This document shows positions 22,901 to 32,300 of a stretch of 64,000 nucleotides of DNA, piece after piece. Location of the stretch: the NCBI GenBank assembly GCA_025201375.1, contig JAIWZP010000011.1, positions 124,001 through 188,000 of the forward strand. Direction: 5' to 3'. The notes under the pieces were generated by a model that saw only the letters and a list, made by a program, of their open reading frames with translations, was not told the DNA's origin and did no database searches. Made by a program: the position numbers and the translations under genes. The DNA comes from Gongronella butleri (Eukaryota; Mucoromycota; Mucoromycetes; Mucorales; Cunninghamellaceae). The number at the start of each line of letters is the position of its first letter. The stretch's first letter is position 1.

Positions 22901-24112
22901 GGCGGTGCCGCCATCGGCACCGATGCCAGCAACAATAATTACAAGGACGATCAATTCTACGTGCCTGCGGGCAAATCGCAAATGGTCGAGGGCCGTTTCA
23001 ATCCATTGGAGGCCGACCACTCTGCTGCGGGCCAGCGCCGATACGATGTGCGCATTGTCAATTTGCGCAATCCGAGCAATCAGCTGCTTCTACGCCTAAA
23101 AGCGTTCATGACAACGTTTGAGCTGTCTTTTGACCGGCTGGATCAGCACGGTGTGCTCATGCTGCCCACCCTGCAGCACCCGATCAACAACCCCAATTGC
23201 GACAATTGGTTCAGCATCCGCAACACAACTGACGACGACATCCGCTTCGAGATTGGCGCCGATCTGGCCCCAGCCCTCGCCGACTTTGTCCGTCTCGACA
23301 TCCTCTCTCGCTATTCCAATTCACCTCTCAAGGGTGGCATCACACTCAGCCCTCAGAGCCAGATGGAAATCCGCGTGCGCGCCTCCCTCAATGACGCCTT
23401 GCGCTTGCCGAGCCATGCCTTTTCCTTGTTGGATGAAGAATGGCGCCTGCCCCTTGCCAATCTGTGGGTCACTACCAGGAGCAGCAGCAATAAGGACAAG
23501 GACAAGGACAAGGACGCCAGCCATGGCCAAGATGGCGACGAGGACCGCCATACCTTCCGCGAGGTCATCCCCGTCAAATGCAGCGTTCAAGAAGTCTCGA
23601 TCTTCACCCTTAGCGAGCGTCGCATGGAATTCAAGCTCGTCACGTACTATCAGCCGCATGACCCGGCAGCTGCTGCCGCTGCTGCTGCCGCTGCGGCGGC
23701 GGCGGCGGCTTCAACTGTTAGCAATCCCAATTCCGCAATGACAAGCTTGATGCCGTCCTATTCGTCGACGTCGTCGCTCGCCTCTAGCGGCAACACCCCC
23801 ACCGTGTGCGTTCCAGAGAGCTACTCGCTCATCATCCACAACCTGGCCACGCAACTCCCCTTGAACGTGAAAATCACCATCGAGGGCCCCACCGAGTTCC
23901 CTGCTGATCAATTGATCGACATCTCGCCGCTGGCCCCCGACAACACCGCAACCGTCCCACCCGGAGACTCCCTCACCCTCACCGTCTCCCTCACCAACCC
24001 AGACGACAATCTGCCCGAGCAAATCAAAATCCACGTCGACGACATAAACGCCATCCACCACGGTCGCCAAACCACCACCGTCTCCATCAAGGAAATCGTC
24101 TGCGACATTTAG
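15160..24112 (+). CDS. Giant ASH/MSP/HYDIN-like Ig-fold repeat protein
   Basis: Four exons (15160-16837, 16979-18066, 18169-21667, 21768-24112) join in frame to about 2869 residues. The start is the ATG after a T-rich leader. The sequence is a chain of Ig-like ASH/MSP-type beta modules, each with the tell-tale 'idFGd..vG....q.f.l.N.s' pattern: for example NIVDFGDCISGQWAVQQIVL, EINFGDTDVGTLKSLPIHI, YLDFGSIALNSPSLRTFTV and NINFGIVERNERHTKSIVL. Linkers are low complexity: poly-Gln (15648-15702), His-rich stretches, a run of about 14 His (18536-18579), acidic Ser runs and about 19 Ala near 23660. A charged coiled-coil segment lies near 19910-20040. Such modules occur in ciliary and centrosomal proteins (HYDIN, CFAP65, DLEC1), in SPD-2/Cep192 and in the ER-exit protein TMEM131. 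No membrane helix or enzyme domain is seen. Role unknown. Confidence 0.85.
16901..16934 (+). repeat. AAAG microsatellite inside intron 1
   Basis: About eight uninterrupted AGAA tetranucleotides lie in the first intron of the ASH-type gene, next to an A-run. Confidence 0.9.
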
Positions 24113-24544
24113 ACTCTTTTTTTTCTCTTTTTTTTTTCTTCTCCTTTTTCCCCCCGTAACATGATGCCATCCTCACTTGTTTGCCTCTTTTCCTTTGTGG
24201 ATTGTGACTTTTTACCTCCTTTTTTTTCCCCCACCTCTTTGCATAATTGTAAATACAGTATGATCTGATAAATCCATTTGAATAATTATTGTCCCACCGG
24301 CTGTCTTCATCATCTCACTGATGACAGGCTCACACCTAACAAAAAAACTCATTTTATCCTATTTGCATGCTTGATCCCGCCACCACGCACGAGTCCGTCG
24401 CTCGGTGGCTATGATACGAACATTGAATGGTATCATACGCACATCGTCAGCAGTTTGAAAGCTTGCACCAACAGAATGTTGGAAAAAAAATTAGCAATAC
24501 AGAAAACGTACGGTACTTTCGGCTTTTTTGTGTTTTTGTGTGTT
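24113..24544. other. 3' flank of the ASH-type gene
   Basis: T-rich 3' region followed by AT-rich unique sequence. No gene seen. Confidence 0.4.
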
Positions 24545-25140
24545 TTGCATATGATGCTGGCTCAGCGCTACATGCCTGTCCATATCCACAAACTTGTAGC
24601 TTCCGACAGCGTGAAAAAAAAATCAATCAGCTTCTCAGCAAGTGCCCAAAAAAATGTACAAAAGCACTGTTTTCATCCGTTGAGATTTTTGCGCACAATT
24701 ATTTACAGTATTACAGTAAAACGCTTCTTGATCTGTCCATATTATTTCGATTTCAGTGGACAAAAACTGACGCACGCTACCAATTTAATGCCTGAAGCAT
24801 CGTGCTGCTACACTGCATACTGTAATCAAAACATACACATTTACGTTTTAAAAGCCATGGAGCGTGTTTTTTCAGACTTTGGCGGCCTGCTGTGCCTCCA
24901 GAATTTTTTTACAGCCTGCTCGCCAGCGAATGAAACTTGCATTATTACGGCATAATAAACTCTGTCCCAGTGCTCGAGACGAACCGCCCAATTTTTTTTG
25001 GACTCGAAAATTCCAAAAGCGTTCTACAGTATTTGTACTATTTTACATTCATCTGGCCACCTGCATTGTTGACCCCGCTCAAAAATAATCGCATCGAATT
25101 CAGCGCAAAATTTGCAATAAAAAAGCTTAAACCCCCAGAG
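24545..25140 (+). repeat. Repeat family 2, copy 2
   Basis: Diverged second copy of the element at 11920-12490, in the same orientation and with the same phrase order. Examples are 'gcctgtccatatccacaaac', 'agcttccgacagcgtgaaaa', 'ggcggcctgctgtgcctcca' and 'cagcgcaaaatttgcaataa'. The two copies lie about 12.6 kb apart, on either side of the esterase and ASH-type genes. Confidence 0.85.
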
Positions 25141-25559
25141 CTCTACGACCACTTTTGAAAAATTCAGGGGTCACAGATTTCAATCTCAGAAAATACCAAA
25201 TTTGGGAAATTTCGAACTCCGAGTGATCAATGCATCCCAAACAGGTAACTCCGACGATTTGCTATTGGCAGACAAAATGACAGGTCGCGCCAACGTAAGA
25301 AAAACGCCCAAAGAGCGACGCATGAACGGCGACCGACTGAGAAAAGTGCTTACTTTGGTCAAGCTTTTTTTTGCAAAAATTTAAGGTTTGACACTTCCAA
25401 ATTAAGGTGCGTGGATTGCATGGATTTTTTTATTTTTTTATTTTTTTATTTGCACATTTTTGTGCGCTAAGTGGCTGGGCTGCAGCCTGGTAAAATGGCC
25501 GATGCAAAAGTTAGAACACAAGCTAGCGCGCTGCAAGTTCTTCCATTATATGCTTTGCC

Positions 25560-25860
25560 CCCCTGCCTTTTTGTTAGTAAAACTGCTGCAATAAAAATCA
25601 GGGGTCGACTAGGCCGCTGTCGAGCAAATCGCCATTAAATACCGTATTTTACTGAAAAAGTGGGTTTTTTCTGTTAGTTTTGATTGCATCGCGGTAAAAC
25701 TTGTTTCATCCGACGGAGATTTAGCAACTGCATTCGACACGTTGAAAGCACTAGTGGTTGTATTTTCAGTTGTCGAGCTGATCGAACTTGAAAATTAATC
25801 CAATGTTTGATTGACTTTTGCAAGCATGCAAAGTTCGTTCATCGGGCGGGAAAGCAATTG
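25560..25860 (+). repeat. Repeat family 3, copy 1
   Basis: 'aaaaatcaggggtcgactag' followed by 'gccg.tctcgagcaaat'-like text matches 27410-27700 in order and orientation. The match extends into a weaker 'gttttg.tcgcatc.c.gtaaaact...catccg..gatatt' section. Confidence 0.65.
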
Positions 25861-25899
25861 ATAAATGGCAAACAAGAACGTCTCTTTAGAAGGACATCA

Positions 25900-26139
25900 A
25901 TTTCACCGCAATCTACAACATTTATTTCGGGTGTCAGTGCTGTCATGGTCCGGCCCGCTCTCACCCCTGTGTCCATGATGTTGTCTTCGGCGTCGACGCG
26001 TCCGACCTTGCTGGGCGGCGACGCTTGGCACGGGCTCGGCCTGGCGAGCTGCACGACGCTCTTGTCGAGCCGCGTAGCCGCGTATGCGGCGTGGTGCGGG
26101 TGGCAGCGAGCTTGTTGGCGTGTAAGACGGGTCAGTCAT
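25900..26139 (-). pseudogene. Possible 5' remnant of a truncated gene
   Basis: A GC-rich island in an AT-rich repeat field. On the minus strand an ATG at 26139 opens a 78-codon frame (MTDPSYTPTSSLPPAPRRIR...) very rich in Arg, Gln and Pro. It is preceded by pyrimidine-rich sequence with CCAATAAAAG (about 26162-26171), which resembles the promoters of real genes here. The frame stops as repeat-type sequence begins near 25930. A GTGAGA donor inside the island could mark the end of a first exon, but no second exon is found downstream. I infer a gene cut by repeat-related rearrangement; it could also be a chance frame. Confidence 0.3.
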
Positions 26140-26649
26140 GTGGTGAGGGGGAATAGCCTCTTTTATTGGTCAACACTAGGGGAGAGAGTTGGGGACGAGC
26201 GATGCTGGTGTTGAGAACGGTAAAGAAAAAGAAAAGAAAAAAAAGGGAAACAGTCAGGAAAGGTAAGGAAAAAAAAAGAAGGGAAAAAAAAGGGGGAAAC
26301 AGGGGGGAGAGCCACGGCGTTGGCGACCAACGGACGGGGGTCTGCCACCGAGGTCGCACAACAATGCCGAGCGGAATTAGGCGGGATTGGGCGCGTCGCG
26401 TCGCGCCCCGACGCGTAAAATAAAGAAGGAAAAAAAAGGAAAACAGCGATTGCGCACGATCCAGAGGTGCCAGCGAGATGGGGAAAAGAGTGTTGAGAAT
26501 CTGGCGACCTTGGGCGTGTGTTGGAGGTGGTTTGGTAATCGGGCGAGGAGAAAAGTGAGAAGAAAAAAAAAAGAATTTGTCCAGATGGGATCATGGCAAG
26601 TGCTGGATTTGTGAAAATGACGACAATTTGGAATCATCTGCACAACGAC

Positions 26650-27830
26650 TCAGCGGGCCCCTGGTTTTCAATGTCATGTTGGTAAAAGACTTGCCAAAAT
26701 GGCCTAACGGCTAACGCAAAGATCTGGAGGAGGAAAACCGGTCACGATGTGGGGTTTTTAATTGAAATTCCATGCAAAATCACGAAAAAGTTGAATACTG
26801 TATGCCGGCAGCGGCCTGGTCGACCACTGGATTTTAATAATTGTTTACAGTATTTGAAAAAGTGGATGCCAAAATCGTCTAATGGCAAAATTTGGTATTG
26901 ATCCAAACATGATGTCTGGTGGTGATCAGCATTGGACTGGTGAAAAAATTGTGAAAACAGTATTCATCTCGACTCAACGGCTTTATATTTGACCTCTGGT
27001 TTTAATTTTATTTTGAAAAGAGAGACGTTGAAATATCCAAGTGGTAAAGTTTGGCGCCATTTAAAGCACGAAGATTTTACCGCGAAATGATTTTTGAAGA
27101 ATGCGTTACAGCCAAATTTTCAGCAATGTCAATTTTCTCGCCGAACCAGCTGATTGATACCGTATCCAGTTTTTAATTTTTTCTGAAAAGAGAGGAGCCA
27201 AAAACTATAGTTGGGAAAGTTTCGTGGCGTTGTGAGGAGTCTTTGGTGGTGAAATGATTTTTTTTGAATTTTTGAAAAAAAAGTTGGTCAGGTCAAAATG
27301 CATCTGGAATGTCCCCCGCTTTGAGAGGTTCAGGTCCCGACAGAAAAGTAAAATCCGTTTGGCAACCTACACATTGGTGACCTGAGAGTCACGTCATTAC
27401 CGGTAGGTGCGTTGATCCCCTCTTTGTAAGCAAGTCTGCACTAAAAATCGGGGGTCGATTAGACCGTTCTCGAGCAAATGACAATTAGTGTCAAAATCTA
27501 GAAACTTGGAATTCTTGATCAGTTTTGGTCGCATGCCTGTGAAACTGAACTCATTCGGTAGATATTCGGATGTCGCATCTTTTCTCATAGCAGCACGCCC
27601 CGTTTTTACTTTTTGCATTGCCGAGAAATTTAGGATTGAAATGTTTGTTCACGCGTGGCGAGTGGACAAAGGTCACTCATCGACTTTGTCAAGCGGGAAC
27701 AAAATAACCCCCGGACGCGTACCGTATCTTTCCGTACGTGCAAGTTTCAGCATGATTGAATAGCAACGTAAAGCCCCATCACTGAAATTGTGAATTTATG
27801 GGAAAAAGTCGAATATCTCGCCAACGGCCT
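26650..27830 (+). repeat. Degenerate repeats, unit about 165 bp
   Basis: Weakly conserved phrases recur. 'tggttttnaattttattttgaaaagagag' occurs near 27000 and 27170, with weaker forms at 26665 and 26825. Each is followed by a 'ccaa...agt(g/t)g(g)taaagtttggcg' phrase and 'gcgaaatgatttttgaa'. The second copy of repeat family 3 (27410-27700) is embedded here. No coding sequence is seen. Confidence 0.5.
27410..27700 (+). repeat. Repeat family 3, copy 2
   Basis: Matches 25560-25860 through 'aaaaatcgggggtcgattag' and 'accgttctcgagcaaatgac', in the same orientation about 1.85 kb downstream. Confidence 0.65.
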
Positions 27831-28480
27831 GGTTGACACTCGGTTTTCACGTCATTTCCGACAACCAGAAGGTCAATAACCCAGCGGATAAAGTTTTATG
27901 GAGCTGAGGGCATTTGATGGTGGGCCACGTCAATTTTCAAAATCGCGCTTTTTCACCGACTTTACCAAGGGGTACAATCACGGATTTGAAAGGGTAAAAT
28001 CTAGGTCCTCAGATCGCCGCGCCATTGAACCACATGATGAAAGGACCTTGTTGACTGAGGAAAATGCTATAAAAAAAGGAGATCTTCTGTGTGGTTTCGA
28101 CATACAGTAAAATGCAATCTTGCTTCGTATTTTCGCCTCAAGGGTATCTCGACGAAAACTGGCCGCTGATTCTAGAAATACGGATCACAAGAAAGAGCAA
28201 TCCCTGTTGCATATGTGGATGTCGATGGTCATAGTGAAAATTGAGTTCTAGTCGCCGTTGATGTGAAACAGGCCATTTGCGGAATGCGGATCAACTGCGA
28301 CGTGTAATAACGCGTGCCAAACTTCGATTTGGATACGCCTGCTCTTGATCAAATCCATGCATCGCAAATTTCTCTTGATAGTGGACGCCGGCACGGGTCT
28401 CTTGCGCGTTGCCACCGTGCAATTTGCATATAAATCAAATTGCTCATTGCTCATTGCTGATTTAATGAGTCTGCGGCCTC

Positions 28481-28520
<40 letters not shown>

Positions 28521-28720
28521 ATTTCTTGGTGATTACCATCAGGGATGTATCTTGTTTGTAAAGTTGGACACAATTCTGGGCAGCCTGTTTTTGAATTTTG
28601 ATTTTGGAGATTTGTTAAGATTGATATTGGATTTGTGTGTGGCGCACCTGGCGGTTTTCTGACAGCTGCAACTTGACCCTCACTGGGGTTCCCAGCTGTC
28701 TATGTCATATTAAGATAGAG
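27830..28720 (+). repeat. Dispersed repeat family 1, copy B
   Basis: Holds the ordered blocks of family 1: 'aatcacggatttgaaagggt', 'aggtcctcagatcgccgcgc' (about 28000-28022), 'gcatatgtggatgtcgatgg' near 28209, and 'tcttgtttgtaaagttggac...attctgg' near 28550. A T-run of about 35 bases (28484-28518) interrupts it. Copies A and D extend the match to the left of the first block. Confidence 0.75.
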
Positions 28721-29054
28721 CACCAGAGGGTCATTTTTTAATATCAGACCTCTGATTGCTTGCAGGTCGTAAAGACTCCACGTGCGCGATTCCAGCAAGC
28801 GATGTCAAGTCGTCCGCGCCCCGACATGATGACCACATATGATATTGTTAAAATCGAGATTTAAGCATTGAAGTGCTTAAATTAGCGGAAACAGCATGAA
28901 AAAATGGGAGAGTGTCCTTAATCTTCTATCTGATGGGATGGAAACTTTCTGGGCGCCATGGGGCAACTCGGGAATTATTCGGCGGCGCTTAAAAATATGC
29001 AAAAACTTTTCCTGGAAAAGCTGTCATGAACCAGTCAATTTTTTTTGACATGAA
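28721..29054. other. Spacer upstream of the tRNA
   Basis: AT-rich sequence between repeat copy B and the tRNA gene. Nothing further was recognised. Confidence 0.4.
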
Positions 29055-29127
29055 GGGGATGTAGCTCAGATGGTAGAGCGCTCGCTTAGCATGCGAGAGG
29101 TATGGAGATCGATGCTCCACTTCTCCA
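29055..29127 (+). tRNA. tRNA-Ala (AGC)
   Basis: A 73-nt cloverleaf. The acceptor GGGGATG pairs with CTTCTCC plus discriminator A and includes the G3:U70 pair that marks tRNA-Ala. The D arm is GCTCAGATGGTAGAGC. The anticodon stem CTCGC/GCGAG encloses TTAGCAT (anticodon AGC). The T arm is TGGAG/CTCCA around ATCGATG. A U6:U67 mismatch weakens the acceptor. T-runs 8-20 bases downstream suit Pol III termination. There is no intron. Confidence 0.93.
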
Positions 29128-29330
29128 ATCATTTATTTTTCTTTTTTTTTTTTTTTTTTTTTTTTGTATGTCCCGTGTCTTACTGCCACAATGCTTGCAT
29201 CTGCTCTTTTTTTTTTTTTTTTTTTTTTTTTCTGTCTAATAGGGATCAAAGCCATCTCAGGTGATTGTAAAAAAAAAAAGCATTAAGCAAGCGAGGGATG
29301 ATTTTATTGTTATTTACAAAAAGGAAAGAT

Positions 29331-32300
29331 CTACATGAAGGGCGGATCGTCCTCGTGTTTTGGCTTCTTCCAGTCATCGTACTAGAAAAAAGGGCATATT
29401 CATCAGCATTTTAAGCGCGATGCATGTAGAATGGGGGGTTGTTTTTTTGCTTACCTGTGTGGAGCCATCGTAGTCCATTTGATGTTTACCGAGAGTTGAG
29501 GGATTGATGGTTGAAAGCAACTGATTTTGGTGCTGTTGCATGTTGGGGGACGCGTACGCATTGGTGGACGCGTAGGCATGAGTCTGTGCCGCGCCAATTG
29601 ACGACGAAGACGTGGACGTGGGCATGGCGGTGGACGCTGAAGCATTTGTGGTGGTGGATGTGGCCGTTGGCCCTGCGATAGGGGCAGTGTTGCCGAGATA
29701 GGGCGTGTTCTCAAAGTACGAGAGATCCTGGAGGATGGCGCCCTCAGCTTCTGCCTTTGCGCGCTCGTTGTCCATGTCGATGTGGATGGTGGCAAGACCC
29801 TTTTCCATGCACATGCGCTGGAAATCAGCCTCGAGCATGCGGCCCTGGCCATAGACGCGGTCGTCGGGCAAATTGAACAGGTAGCAATTGACAATCATCT
29901 GCTTGACATCGTCCAGCAACTCGGCGGCGCTCTTGTACTTTTCCAGCTTTTTGTGGATGGTGCTGAGGTCCATGGGATGCTTGACATAGTCGGGGTAAGT
30001 GGGGATGCCGAGGGCGACGGGGTCGACAGGCAAGGCAAACGTCGGGTAGTACTCCTTGGATCGCAACTTGTCGAGCAGCTGCTTGTACTTTTTGACGTCG
30101 GCACGCATGGTCGGGCCCTGCGGCTTTTTGGCCGCAGATTTTGTCGCCTTTGTCGCGCCGGCCGAAACCAGCTGGCCGCGCAGAATCTGCTCCTCCTTTG
30201 CTCGGATCGTCTGCATGTCCTTGTTGAAAACCGTCTCCAGTTCCTTGGCCGCAAGCGACACGGGATGGTCGGGGCCATTGAACAAGATGCAGTTCGTCAC
30301 AATCAAGCGGAAATCCGTTTCAAAATCCTTGAGGGTCTTGTACCCGCCTGCCTTTAGTTTCTTGGACCTAATGAAGGGGGAAGGTGGGTGTTAATGGCAT
30401 GTTTTTTTTTTTTTTTTTTAAAAAAAAATGAGCGCAAACACATACATTGTGCTGAGATCCATAGGATGTTGCACAATGGTCGTGTAATGCGGGATGCCCA
30501 GGGCCACAGGGTCCACCTAGAGAGCAAAAAAAAAAAAAAAAAAAAAAAAGTCAGATGCGTGCGTTTTTTTTTTTTTTTTTTTTCGCGCGTACGGGCTGCA
30601 AAAAGGCAAATGCGTGCTTGTGGCGCTTGAGTTTTGACAAGAGGACGTCGAGGCGCGTGTGCAACCCTGGGAGCAATTTGCCTGTGGGCGGTGCGGGCGT
30701 TGGGAGGGAGGATGCCGCAGCTGCCGATGTGTTTGCTCGCTGTTGGGACGATGGCGACGGCGTGGAAGTGGTCGTAGCGGCCTGGGATGGGATGGAGGAT
30801 GCTGCTGTGGACGCGGACACGGCGGATGACGCGGTGGATGCGGATGTTGGCGCGGTGGGGGTGAGCGGCAGGTGAGTAGCCAATTTTGCAGGTGTTGTGG
30901 ACAATGGGACAACCATTGGCACGTTGCCTGGGGGTGCGTGTGGCGCGACAGTGGTGGGCAATGGCCGTGCCGTTGTTGTGGTGGCCGCGTGCGGGCGTGC
31001 AGGCGTGGCAGGCGCTGATTTTGCTGGAACAGGCTTTACAGGGGCCGGTTTGGCGGGCGACGTGTGTGCAGTGGCGGCCTTTGGCGATGGACGCGGTGGT
31101 GCCGACACGGTCTTGGCAGGTGAGGAGGTTGTGGAAGACGCGGGGGACGAGGATAAAGGCGACGGAGCGGCGGCGGGCACGTTTGAGGCCGAATTGGAAG
31201 TGGTGGCGTCCGTTGCCGCCTTTATGCGGTTGCGGATCTCCTTGCCCTGCGAGCAGCGATGGTAGTATTGGTCGAGGGCTTTTGCCTGTTCGCAGGCAAA
31301 TGACTTTGGGTGGTTGTACGCGTAGCAATTGGAGATCATGAGCCTGAAGTCGGCATCAAATTGGGCAAGGCTCGTGTACCTGCCCGAGTACAGCTTCTCG
31401 CTAATGGTGCGCAGATCCATGGGTTCTTTGATCTTGTCAGCATAGTCTGGCAGGATGGTCGTGTCGACGGGCTCGAGGAAAAGCTGCGCGTGCTCGCGTT
31501 TCATCAGATTTGAGAGCAGCTTCTTGGCCAGCGCGTCGTCGTCGCCCGCAAGGAACCCGGGCTCCGCATACGCCTCGTGCCACAGGTCATTAAAGTGCGA
31601 TTGCACAGACACAGCCTGCTGGTGGATCAGCGATGATGGGTCATTGAAGCGGAAACAATTCCAAAAGATCTGGCGCACATCGCGTTCAAAATCCCAAATC
31701 GTCTTGAATTTGCCCTGATACAGGTTGCTGCGCACCGTGCTAAAGTCCATGGGTCGCTAAAAAAAAAAAGTGAGATGCAATGGTTCGTTTTCATCCACAA
31801 TGGAGCAAAATGGGCTTACTTTGATAAACTCCAAGTACGTGGGGATATTCAATGCAACGACATCGAGCTGTTTTTGTTAAAAAATAGGGGGGGGGGAATG
31901 AGCACAAAACGCCAAAAAAAGAGGGAAATCTTTTTTTCTCTCTGTCTTTTTTTTTTCTTACAGGATAGTGGAAAGGCAGGGCCTCGGGCTGGTTCCAGAG
32001 CTCCTTGATGATGCGGCCGCAAATGTCGACATTGTCGTCGTCCATGGCTGGGCGCACGGGATTGCGGTGCGCTGTGCGCGTCGTCGACTTGGGTGGTGTT
32101 TGGACTGGTGCAGGTGCAGATACAGATGCAGATGCCGACGCAGGTGCTGGTGCAGGTGCTGGTGCCGCGGCGGGCGTGGGTTTGGCTGGTTTGGTTGGTT
32201 TGGCGGGTGTTGGCGCGTTTGGCGCAGAAATTGGCGCGACCACGGGTTTGCCTGGGGGCGTGACGGGTGTTTGCTTTGTAGAGGGCTTTGGCGCTTTTTG

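Noticed and set aside
30354..31328. 324-codon minus-strand frame overlapping the bromodomain region
   Set aside because: Alternative frame of the TAF2-bromodomain linker; the true frame keeps bromodomain motifs.
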